A stretch of 64,000 nucleotides of DNA from Ciona intestinalis (Eukaryota; Chordata; Ascidiacea; Phlebobranchia; Cionidae). The DNA is taken from positions 5,051-69,050 of the forward strand of contig NC_020171.2 in assembly GCF_000224145.3 (NCBI RefSeq). The letters run 5' to 3'. The notes beneath the pieces are model-generated. The model did not search any database and was not told the DNA's origin. It was given only the letters and a program-made list of their open reading frames with translations. This document shows, in pieces, positions 44,866-55,600 of this stretch. Positions within the stretch are counted from its first letter, which is position 1. Each line of letters opens with the position of its first letter. The translations under genes were made by a program, and so were the position numbers.

Positions 44866-47861
44866 TTACTTCTTTGTAGCAGCTTTTTCCTGAAGTTCAA
44901 AACTGTCCGTACTTGTTGGAATATAGGGAGGGTGCGTTTTTCGTGTCAAATTATTCCGGTTTTGGATTTGCGCCGGTGCGCGTGCGTGTTGCGGTCTATT
45001 TCTGGGGTAAGAGTGTCTCATTGAACCTGGTTGCCAGCCGTCTGTTGGTTTCGCTGTCTGCTCCGTCATTTGCAGGTTTCTAACACTTAGAATAGTCGAC
45101 GAAAGTTGGGGCTTCTCCAGCGACGGTGTTGGGGGTGTGGGGGCTAAAAACCGTGGCGTTGCAGTTGCTTCATTTGTTTGCGAAACTGGCTTTCGCTGTT
45201 TCATATTACACGAAGAACTCGCTCGATTTGGAAAGTTATTTGAGCGATCAAGTTTAGGAGCACAGGGCTGTAAAGTTATATTACGTTGCTGTAACAGCAT
45301 TGGATTAGGTATTTGAGCATTCGGGGCGGGCGGTACTTTTAAACCGCTTAATTTGTCCACGCCTATCATACACGTTGAAACTGATTTTCGTTTATCGGAA
45401 AATTTATTCGACTCAGTTAATGCAATTTCCCCTAAGCTTTGATCCTCGCTTGTCGGGACACCTAATTTATTCGGTGACGTCACAGATTTGACGTACTGAT
45501 GACGTATAGGGGGCAGTCGTCTCCCAGTCGAAGCTGGCCTCCCTGCTGGGGGTATTTCTATTAAGCTCCTTTCAGGAAAACCAGGTGTTCTTGATCGAAC
45601 CCGTTTATCACAAGCTGTTTTCTTCAAGGATGTGCTATCGTCTGTGACACATATACCCAAATATACTTTGTGGAAGCATGTTAAATATCATTTAGACTGC
45701 TAACGAGAATGATTGCAAAACTGTAATACAGTAGGTTGGGAAAGAAGCTCCAATAATCATTCTGTTTTCTTGGCCCATTTTAAATAAACGATCTCACACT
45801 TTACGTGTATTTTTAAATGGATGGAATTTGCGTAAAACTAAATAAAAAAAAGTTGTGTGGTTTTTGCTGTTTTGATAGTTCTATTAATTTAAAAAAAGAA
45901 AGTTACATTTAATAAAGAGAAGAATCGATTAAACCTGTTTAAAATCATAAATATAGTAGGGTGGGGTAAGATGGGACACATTTTTCATCTCTTTTTGTGT
46001 CCCATTTGGTAGTAAAACAAAAATAACGACATAGTTATTTAACCGTACCCAGCGACTGTAAATGAGCGTTGTTAATTATTTATTTAAATTACGGTCCGGA
46101 AGTTGGGAATTTAGTTGCTAACGGTATATCCTATATCTTACCCCAAAGTACTATATTATGATTTCGGAACTTTTATGGTGTGGTGGGGTAAGATGGGACA
46201 ACTTTTTAAAGAAACATAAAGCTATCATACACCGTTGTTAGTTGTTTAAAACACAGTAGATTTTTTCAGATTTTATGTGCTAAAGCTGTCCCGTCTTCCC
46301 CCATCCTACTGTATATATAAATTTTACCTGTTAAGTATATATAAATTTTACCTGTTAAGTGAAGATCTAGGCTTGGAATGCCATCTGATCTCTCGTGTGT
46401 CGTAGATTTGATTCGAGAAGCCATCTGGATAATATTTAAAATACTTAATAAAACTGAAGTACTGCCATAGGATCTGAATTAACCCAAACTCTAGTATTTG
46501 CCCTTGGTTTTTCAAGTAGGGTTGTTTTGAATAGGCCAAAGTCGGTTTAAACTGAATTTCAATTATACATGAGTGCTTTTGTGACGTCAAAGGCACTGCG
46601 GGTCTAGCCTGTATCTATTTCTAAAATTGGCTTTTTAATTATTTATGATTGGGGTAGCGGTAACGTCGGGCTAACTGTACAAAATACAGCGTAAACATCG
46701 CCTGTCGACGTGACTATACCTGCTAATTTAGAAAACATAGTTACCAAGCATGTTTCTATATTTGAAACTTGAACANTGCGTTCAAATACAAAGAAAAGTA
46801 TCTATTTTTAACATTAAACTGACAACTGACCATACTTGCAATGTATTTAGAACTACTTTTTACTTAGATTAAATGATGAAATGTCTAAACTCACAATTGC
46901 TATAGCAATATGATAAAATAGGGTGGGGTAAGATAGGACATGTTTTTATTCATGTTTTTCATTCTATTTGGTCGTAAAACAAAACATTTTCCAATTTTCG
47001 TAGCTGTAGCCTCGTCAAGACTTAAAAAGACCGTTGTAAGTTAATAAAAAATACGAACAGAAAATAAGGAATATAGCTTCTGTAACGATATCCTATCTTA
47101 CCCCACAGTACTATATTTAAGAAACAAAAGGTAATATTTAATAATGTTTTTCTTAAATGGACAATTTCGATTGACAAATAATCAAAGAGTTGTTCAATTC
47201 ACTCGTTAGGTAGAATTACACATCTTTATCGTTAAGCACTATCGAACGTTATTGATTATTGTCATAATTGTATTGTAACTTCCATTTCAGATTGCTAAAA
47301 CTTTCAATTTAGATTGATTATACTATGTGTATAAAGACTACAAATGGGTTATTTTGGCCCATATAGTTTAATAGAGTGGGGGAAGACGGGACAGCTTTAG
47401 CACATAATATCAAAATATCCCTATAACGGTCCAGCATAGAAATCATAAGGTTGTGGTTTTATAATTCCTTGAATGTTCTTTGTTTACTACCAAATGGGAC
47501 GAGACAATGGAATTTACAAATGTCCTGTCTTTCCCACCCTACTATAAACACAAAGCCAATGTATTTCCTACAAGCCATACACATATGTTTGTCAGGTTAT
47601 CAATAATTTAGTTTTATAACCTTGCTATTACAAAAAAATACATTTTTCTACCAAAAGTTAAAAGCCTATGCTAGAATTTTGGTTTAGGCAACGACTTACA
47701 TTTCGATTTTTTTCAATTGATAAATTCGTCAGATCGCATGTCATAATTTCTTTCGGTGCACGACCTTTTAAATTAGAGTTGTTCTGCTTGGCGCAAATAC
47801 CTCGGTCCAACTTATTGCTTCTGTTAAGAAGTCTCTCACGATGGACTTCAACACTAGCCAT
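44866..47861 (-). CDS. Unrecognised gene F, Pro/Ser-rich C-terminus
   Basis: Three likely exons. 47861-47700 holds the start (MASVEVHRERLLNRSNKLDR, 54 codons) and ends CGAAAT|GTAAGT. 46608-46352 joins it in phase 0 and reads ARPAVPLTSQKHSC, then QILEFGLIQILWQYFSFIKY, then NQIYDTREIRWHS. 45641-44866 is the last exon, basic and rich in Pro, Ser, Thr and Asn. Exon 2 ends in phase 2 while the last exon needs phase 1, so a short exon between 45642 and 46351 is missing from this model. There is no signal peptide or membrane segment, so the protein is probably intracellular. The aromatic block in exon 2 is the best handle for a search. I do not recognise the family. Confidence 0.55.
45727..45795 (+). 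mobile_element. M1 MITE fragment
   Basis: Left third only, in a gene F intron. Confidence 0.5.
45954..46154 (+). mobile_element. M1 MITE, TAAG-type
   Basis: Complete, gene F intron. Confidence 0.8.
46178..46314 (+). mobile_element. M1 MITE, internally deleted
   Basis: About 50 bases shorter than full length, with both ends kept; gene F intron. Confidence 0.75.
46321..46359. repeat. Tandem 24-base duplication at a splice donor
   Basis: ATTTTACCTGTTAAGTATAT is repeated at once, so the minus strand has two AACAG|GTAAAATT donors 24 bases apart at the end of gene F exon 2. Confidence 0.85.
46917..47114 (+). mobile_element. M1 MITE, TAAG-type
   Basis: Complete, gene F first intron. Confidence 0.8.
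47371..47546 (-). mobile_element. M1 MITE
   Basis: Slightly shortened in the middle; gene F first intron. Confidence 0.8.
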
Positions 47862-47967
47862 ATTTTGTAACAGGTATTTTATTGATGGTCAGTAAGTTAT
47901 TATACTAGTATACTTCTTACGACTTCTGACTTCTGCTTTTCGACTTCTGTTTAGTATTTTTAAATAT

Positions 47968-48152
47968 ATAGTACACTAGGGGAAGATGGGACACCTTTTT
48001 ATTCATTTTTTGTCCCATTTATTATTAACAAAGAACATTTAAAGTATTATAAAACTGCATCCTCACGACTCCCATAGACCGTTGTTGATTTTTTTAAAAC
48101 ACGAGCAGAATATGATGTGCTAAAGGTGTATAGCATCTTCCCCCACTACTAT
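47968..48152 (+). mobile_element. M1 MITE
   Basis: Complete, about 100 bases upstream of gene F. Confidence 0.8.
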
Positions 48153-48320
48153 ATGACAATGCTACAAACGAAAGTTAGGATTTTAAATTTATAAAATATT
48201 CTTGTTTCTAAACACTCTTTTGCAAACACCTATATGTGTTAATTTATCTGCCCAATATTATGTATTTTACGAACACTATCACTATAATAAACAAATGCCT
48301 GATACTGTTCAATATAAACA

Positions 48321-48497
48321 GCTCGTTTGTCTGCTAGGTGAAGCGGTCACGCTTATTTTCTTTTAATTAAATGTAAATATGTTTTTAACTGTAAGCGTGT
48401 TTTAACAACTGTTGTTTTGTCGCTTTTACCTTTCTTTTGGTTTAAAATATTTCTAAATCTTTGCTGCCATAAATAACAAATAAAGATATTAATATTA
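48321..48497 (+). repeat. R3 repeat, copy 4
   Basis: GCTCGTTTGTCTGCTAGGTG to ATAAAGATATTAATAT, intergenic. It shares the same left boundary block as copy 3. Confidence 0.75.
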
Positions 48498-48882
48498 TAA
48501 ATATCTATCCATGGATATAATTAATACACTGCATTTACTGAAGCACTGTTGCTCTACAGATCTAACTCGTCCAATTGGACGTCTGCACAGTATATGTCAA
48601 TCTAAAGAGTGCTGTCGTCCAGCGAAAACGGTATCGGTGGTTTTCCGTCACTTCAGCTAAACGCGAACCTTTTTTTTATCGCCAACAAGAGCTCTTGAAC
48701 AAGTGTTACTTAATATGACGTACAGCTAACGATTGGTGAAGCAGAAAAATATTTACCCGGCTTTGTCTTTAATATTCATCACTAAGTAATAGCTTATGCA
48801 TCAATTTATTGATTTCGCAGACATCTGTTTTGTTCTTGTAAAATTTTAAGTAAAGTTGATTGAAAAACAGTTTGTATGTGTT

Positions 48883-49073
48883 ATAGTAGCATGGGGTAAT
48901 ATGGGACACGCGTTGAATCTCTTGTATTGTCCCAATCTGTACTCAACAAAGAATATTTATTGAAAAAAATGTAGATACGGCACACTAAAATTGCCTTGCT
49001 AATAGTTCAAAACTGATCGGGAAATATGGAATATGTGTGGTAAGATTATCCCGTCTTACCCCACACCCCACCA
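48883..49073 (+). mobile_element. M1 MITE, TAAG-type
   Basis: Complete, intergenic. Confidence 0.75.
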
Positions 49074-49258
49074 CTTAACAAAAATGTCAAACCAAAGCTT
49101 TCCTAATATTGGCAAAAGTATTTTTACCGGTCACAAAATAATGCTCTTTATACTTTTATAACAAATTAGTTTGGGAAGCACGGAATACGTTAATCAACAA
49201 ACGTATATGTCCTTATATTAGTCAGAATCTGTTTCAGCACATTCATCATTTTATAATA

Positions 49259-49343
49259 TAGTAGAGTGGGGGAATATGGGACACCTTTAGCACATAATAT
49301 CCAAATATCCTGAAAGGTGTCCCATCTGCCCCCACCCTACTAT
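49259..49343 (-). mobile_element. Minimal M1 MITE, 85 bp
   Basis: Both ends are intact, but the sequence jumps from CCAAATATCCTGA straight to AAGGTGTCCCATCTGC, leaving almost only the inverted repeats. Confidence 0.85.
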
Positions 49344-49422
49344 ACATACTAATCAATCACAGTTAAGCTTCATATAAGCTACCGTATTGTACACCCTAAC
49401 AAAATTAAAACTACCAGCCCAT

Positions 49423-49615
49423 ATAGTAGATATGGGATAAGATCGGACATGCGTTTTCATTCTGACCTCCATACCATTTGGTGGTAAACAAATAATATTT
49501 ACCAAATTATTACCGTAGATTTACGACTCTGAAATAGCGTTGTTAATTGTTGAAAACACGAACAGGAAATAAAAGATTAAGGTGCTAACAGTTATTATGC
49601 ATCATACCCATATCA
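49423..49615 (+). mobile_element. M1 MITE, eroded right end
   Basis: Left arm TATGGGATAAGATCGGACAT, usual middle, poor right arm. Confidence 0.65.
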
Positions 49616-49703
49616 GTACCATAGGCCATAGGGTCTATAGAGACTTTTTGATCTGTGGACGGGATTATAGCTTTTGTTAGACTTCCAATATTACGCTAGG
49701 GTT

Positions 49704-49898
49704 ATAGTTGGGTGGGAGAAGATGGGACACCTTTAGCACATAATTTCTAAATATCCTGGTCGTGTTTTAAACAATTAACAACGGTCTAAGGGAGTTGTGA
49801 GGGCACAGTTTTATAATTCTTTGAATTTTCTTTGTTTACTACCGAATTGGACGGGAAAATAGATTGAACAGGTGTCCCATCTTCCCCCACCCTACTAT
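49704..49898 (-). mobile_element. M1 MITE
   Basis: Complete, intergenic. Confidence 0.85.
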
Positions 49899-50011
49899 AT
49901 ATCGGTTTTATAATTCACTTTAACTTGTTTCCAAAATGGCTTGAAATTCGTGGTAGTAGAACACGTTATGTTTAAATACAGTATTTCGTTTGGAACGAAC
50001 AATAGCATGTG

Positions 50012-50165
50012 TAGGATGGAATGAGATTGGACCTTTTTTCATTTTCTTATTTGTTCCATTTGATAGTAAACAAAGATGGTTTACCTAATTATATACCCGT
50101 ATGCCAGCGACTCCAATATGGCGTTGGTAATTGCTCAAAACACTATTATACACAAGATGTAGTTA
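50012..50165 (+). mobile_element. M1 MITE, truncated
   Basis: Left part and middle only; no right arm. Confidence 0.6.
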
Positions 50166-50267
50166 ATGTTATTTTTTAAACGACACTAAAAACGCCATAA
50201 AATCTCTCTCATATTCATCGTAAGCGATTTTATAAATGTTTCTGTTAATTCTAACTACTACTGTTTT

Positions 50268-50301
50268 ACCAGAGTATACTAAACAATTAGTATACTCTGG
50301 T
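50268..50301. repeat. Perfect short hairpin
   Basis: ACCAGAGTATACTA, a 6-base AACAAT loop, then TAGTATACTCTGGT. The right arm runs into the target duplication of the neighbouring hAT-like element. Confidence 0.85.
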
Positions 50302-50306
50302 TTTAC

Positions 50307-50800
50307 CACAGAAATAAAAAAGTGTAGAACGCGCAACTTTCCAAAACCGTGATATATTCCTTTTTCTATTCACGTGACCGCCAACTCCGTCCCCATTTCG
50401 CTTGGTCTCCATTGTAAAAGATATGCGCAAAGTAGTATTAGGAGGTTTTAGCTGTTTATTTTAAAAACTGCACCAACTATTCAAGTTTATTAGGCCAGTT
50501 TAGTTATTTGGTAGGTTAACGCTTACAGTTTACCACTTTTTAGGAAATTAAATTATTTAATAATTATAATTAAAAACCTTTGAGCAAACGGTTTGTTAGA
50601 AATATTTGTATATTAGAAAATAGTTGTTTTACCCTATAACTTTAAATCAAGTCAAAAAGTGAAGAAAAACTACATAAAACGCCCTCGAATCCATTGACTA
50701 CAATAGTAAACGGGAACGACCCGCAAAATAGAGAGAATATATCGTGCTCTCTCCTTTGTCGACATTGGAGATGCGCGTTCTATTCTTTTTTATTTCTGTG
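50307..50800. mobile_element. Non-autonomous hAT-like element with 8-bp TSD
   Basis: Terminal inverted repeats of about 27 bp, CACAGAAATAAAAAAG on the left and its complement ending TTTCTGTG on the right, with two mismatches before TAGAACGCGC. Both sides carry a perfect 8-bp duplication GGTTTTAC (50299-50306 and 50801-50808). An 8-bp duplication and CA-G ends fit hAT elements. No transposase frame, 494 bp. Confidence 0.8.
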
Positions 50801-51957
50801 GGTTTTACTGACTGTCTAGCGCCGCCGCCTGACTGGTCAATATTTTGCCTTTCTCCCGTCTTTGTCTAATATATGCGCCGTTTTTTTTTCAGCCATCGTG
50901 CTCAGTAGGGTCTTGCCCAACGTGGTCTTGGCCAAAGGTCTTGCCTAGTTCTGTTCGTACGGCGTTATTAGTGTAATTGTATAATTTAGTTATTGTATGT
51001 TTAGCTATTAACATTTTAGTTAACTCCTATAATATCCTATGTTTATGTTGTTTTCGTTTCCCGCCAGTGTATTGTGACGTAATTTTGGTGTTTGTGATGG
51101 GGCCTTGACGTATTAATCACAGTGCATACTGGCTGCCTTGTTTTTCCATAGCATTTCAACCATTTTAGTCTTGCTCGGCGCGTCGATTAATTATCATTTT
51201 GCTGTCGCGCTGTCAGCTCAGTAACCAGTTCGATTTAGCAGGTACTGCGCTGGTTACTGTAGTTTATCCTTTACTTTCGTTTTTGAGATACTGGTTATTG
51301 AGTATTCTATGTTTTATTGTTTATTTCGGTACACCCTTTTTAAAATATTAGTAGATTAGTTTAGTTTATTTGATATGATTTAATGATTTCAGATAGGCAG
51401 TCAGTTTATTTAAATCTTAGTGATTAATTTAGAATCAATAGAATAGAACGAAGCAAATTGTCAAACGGTATGTAAATCCACCGATGTCATTAGCCTATAT
51501 ACGTAAGCAGATGCTAATTATTGCAAAGGCACTTATGCCAAGTCCCTTCCTTTGGCTTATCATGTCTTTTATTTGTCTATACGCTTTTGCTTATGTATAT
51601 AGACGTACTTAAGCAGCATAGTGCTAGACCGGTACCACTTTACCGGTATAGGCTTTAATTTTTGTATAAGTCCTAAAAAACTGCTTCCGGTTTTCCTTTT
51701 ATTCGAGTTGTAAGGACAGTCCACGTGGCCCATTCGATTTTGTCTTGTGTGGATCAGATAAACCTAAATGCCTTAATAGGCTGGATAGTTTACATTGAAG
51801 AGTTTAAATAAGGAACCGACAAGCTGTGTGGTTAATTGTTTCCTTTAAAGCTAGATTCGCGCCAGGCGGGATACCCGTGTAGAATTACTTGCTTTTATAT
51901 AGATTTACGGATGGAAGAGGTCAGTTCTCTATCGTACTCTGTCGATTTATTTTAGTA

Positions 51958-52151
51958 TAGTAGGATGGGGGAAGATGGGACACCTTTGGTTCATAATATC
52001 CAAATGTCCTGATCGTGTTTTAAACAATTAACAGCGGTCTATGAGAGTCTTGAGCATATAGTTTTATATTTATTTGAATGTCCTTTGTTTACTACCACAT
52101 GGGACGAGAAAATAGAGTTAAAATGTGTCCCAACTTCCCCTATCATACTAT
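51958..52151 (-). mobile_element. M1 MITE
   Basis: Complete. It closely resembles the copy at 44127 (both have TCTTGAGCATA/GTAAAG-type middle and CCCAACTTCCCC end). Confidence 0.85.
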
Positions 52152-52459
52152 ACCACATCTTTTACAGACCTAGCACATTATTAAAGAGTGATAGTACAGT
52201 TTCTATAATGTATAACGCACCTATAGTTTCATGGCAAATTAAAGGGCGTGACTTGTACGGTTGAGTAAACGTTTGCTAGTCAGCGTGTCCTATTTTAGTT
52301 TTGCCTAACATTTTTCAAAGCGATAAGCTATGCGGCTTTTATTTGTCTTCAAGATAAAGGTTGACTAGTAGAAATACGGTACTGGCTGCGCAATAACATT
52401 GGTTTTAGTTTTTAAAATGAACGTTATTGTTTAGCGTGTTAAAGTAATGTTTTCAGCCT

Positions 52460-52533
52460 GCAGTAATTACTGAGAAATTGTCTGTTTTTCTTTGAAATCT
52501 AGCGTCAGTGTATACAACATCGCAGTATAACTA
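52460..52533 (+). promoter_or_regulatory. Gene G promoter region shared with gene H
   Basis: GCAGTAATTA, a GAAATTGTC block, AGTGTATACAACATCGCAGTATAA. The same series recurs at 59140-59211 before gene H. GTATAA may be the TATA element, about 90 bases before the ATG. Confidence 0.45.
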
Positions 52534-52618
52534 ACAACTGTACAATCTTTTGTTTGCTTTAATTTGACCACACTATTATATTGTTGTGTTTTTACTTGTA
52601 CAATTTCAGTGTAGAAAA

Positions 52619-55600
52619 ATGGCGCCGAGTAGAAATGTCTTAGTTGTAATTTTGATCGCCTTTGTAGCAGTATTGGTTGTTATTCATTTAAATTCGTCAA
52701 CTTTAATGAATCAGTTAAACCAAGTCAAAAGTAAGTATTTATGTCTTCTTTTACTTTTTTAATGTTCGATACCAAAAACACTGTACGGTTAATAGCGTAG
52801 TCACATTGTTATAGGTATATTTTACATTTACATAATCGTATAGTATGATGGGGAAGATAGGACATATTTTAATTCTCTTTTTCTATACCCATTGGGTAGT
52901 AAACAAAGTATATTTACAGAATTACATGACCGTATCCCTACGACTCTAAAGCTTGTGTCTTGTTCAAAACACTTGTTGTTATTTGGAAATATATGATTTA
53001 GGTGCTAACGGTATCCCATCTTACACCACAGTACTACATTCCCTTTGTACTAGTTTTATCGCAGTTACTGTAAACTACATAGGACTAGACGGGTAGTTAA
53101 ATATTAACTGGATCTGGCGTTTGTATGTCTGACTATAATCGTTTCTTTAAAGAATGATGAACTACTTCGGGCAATGTTTAAGCTTGAAAACCGTTCATGA
53201 AAAAGCCCATTGTTGTTACGCTAGGCTAGGGCTATTATTTAACGTCTAAGTATGGTGTTCGGTTTTATTAATTTTTATAGCGCGGTCTTCAGGTAAATTG
53301 GAAAATAAAATTTAAAATTGTTGAAAATAACTTTTGTACATTACATACGCCCAACATCATTTATTCCTGGGTAGTATTTGAATTTTAAAACATAACCATT
53401 GTTTTGTAACCCGTATAAAACTATAGCGGTTAATTTAAATTACATTACATGTATTCCCCTATGTCGGAAAACGTTGTCGGAAATTGAATTAACGGTTGCC
53501 ATTTTTTTTTGTAGAATTGACGCTTGCTGTAGAACACGAAGAGCAGGAAGTACACGGTACGTTATGGCTTCGAAATATTGAAAGAGAATTTTAGTAGGAG
53601 GACCAGCTTTGTTTGCCTTGTCAAAAAAACCAAAATGATGTATTTGAGTTCGCTTTGTGTTCTTGTCTAACCAAAGCTATTTACATATCTATTAATTTAA
53701 TACCCAGGACGTTTTTCTGTGTATTTTACCAATGGTTTTCGCCCCTTTAAACAGTTCTTTTATAACCCATTAATGACGTATTGTGTTTCTCCGTTTTTTA
53801 TCACTTTTCTTTACAGAATTACTTCAAAAGATTCCACCAGTGCAAGAGAGTAAGTATTTTCTAATCTTCTACATTCGTTTAATTACAGTAGTGTGGGGAA
53901 AGATGGGACACCTTATCATTCTATTTTTCGTCACATTTAGTCGTAAACAAAAAAATCAAATATATAGTTATAAAACCGTATCCCCACGACTCCTATATAC
54001 CGTTGTTGATTGTTTAAAACGCGATCAGTACATTTAGATTCACTGTGCTTAACGTGTTCCATCTCCCCTCAACCCTACTATATAAATATTGTGGTGCCCG
54101 ACTACTTATTTAGAACCAAATGTGCGTGCAACATGTATTATACCAAATACCAGGTCTTATGTCGGGGCATGGTAGAAACTGTGTTTAGACCTAATTGGTC
54201 CAGCATTACTTGAGTTAACATGTACTTAGCTTGGCTATTGGTCACGTAGTTCTTTACGTCCAGCAGTTGTTCTTGTTCTTTCTGAATAACTTATACTTTC
54301 TGAACTTTTTAATAATTTTTCATATTTAAAACCGCAAAGTTAGTGATTATTATTTAAATGTAATGCTTTAAACTCGTGCAACACACAATTCTCGAATATT
54401 TACATATATTTTTGATTAGTCATTGTATAATGAAACGTGCCGTTTAATAATGTTAAGCACTTTTATTGATAAAACGTGTTTTATTTGCGCTGAATGTGCG
54501 TGTATTTTCCTCTTGAGTAAGCAATCTAAAGTTATTGTTTTTCATTATTTTTTATTAGTACATGAGAACAAAGGATTCGCGAAACCTGGTGAAGCAAGCC
54601 CAAAAGAAGAATTTGAACGACTATGGAACTATGTGTATACCATGCAGGTAGCGCTATATCCGCACTAATAACACCTTCCGTATCCAGACGATACTAGCTT
54701 TAAGGCTTGATGTTGCCACAATAGTGAACGTGTACTTCCATGGGCCATTGTGGGCGTATGTGTCCTTGGGCAAGACACTTAACGACAACTGCTCCAACCC
54801 AGTGGTCACTAATGGGTTGTCCAAATTATCAGCCATATATAAAAAAATGAAAAAATCTAAAAAAAAATAATCACCCACAAAGTAACATACATGGCAACTC
54901 GTAAGCTGGCACGAGGTGTTAAACCCGTGTAATAACGACTGTCGTTTTCCGGCCACGCGAGAATAAAGTAAGTTACATTCATTCATTCATGTACCAATAC
55001 ACTTAACGTTCGTTGCTCCAACTCAGCAGTCACTAATAAGTTGTATAAATCTAAACAAATTAAATTATCAACAGACAACGATATTTAATATTTGATAATT
55101 TATAAGCCAGTAAAAGGTGTGAAAATCTTAACAACTGTGCAATAAAGCGACTGTCGTTGTACCGCCACACGAGGATAAATAAGTGACATTTTTTTTCATG
55201 CAATTGGGCATATAATGCATAAAATAACGGATTTCGTTAACAGACCTGTTTACATATATTAAAATAAAATCATAAAAAAATTTTGTTGCAAAATAGTCAT
55301 ATTAATCACCCATTTGTTATCGCAGTACAACTGCTCGCATGGTGAATATTTGGGCGGAAATCCAGGAAATGGAGACGGAGCTTATTGGTTATGCAGCGAG
55401 CCAAGGTTCTGGCCAAGAGAAACCGACAAGGAATACAAATGCTTAATGTATTCGTTTGGTGTTGGCGGAGACTTTACTTTTGATGATGAAATTGCAAATA
55501 GAGGTTGTGAGGTTCACTCGTTTGATCCAAGTAAGAAAAAACATAGATATACACAAAACAAATCTGAAAGAATCAGAAACTCAAAAAAATGCGTCAAAAC

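Larger units (their letters stand above)
47862..52618. other. Large spacer between gene F and gene G
   Basis: 4.8 kb with no convincing coding exon. It holds R3 (48321-48497), about seven M1 copies or fragments, a 34-base perfect hairpin (50268-50301), the 494-bp hAT-like element (50307-50800) and, from about 51840, sequence that recurs upstream of gene H and so belongs to the duplicated unit, including its promoter region. Confidence 0.65.

Noticed and set aside
45790-45900. Candidate missing gene F exon (KNHTTTFFYLVLRKF)
   Set aside because: Phase would fit, but the acceptor has no pyrimidine tract and the sequence is A/T-rich; left out of the model.
50890-50945. Possible TSP1-like exon (CSVGSCPTWSW) after a TTTTTTTTTCAG acceptor
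   Set aside because: Only a dozen residues fit, no second Cys pattern follows, no neighbouring exon in phase; judged chance.
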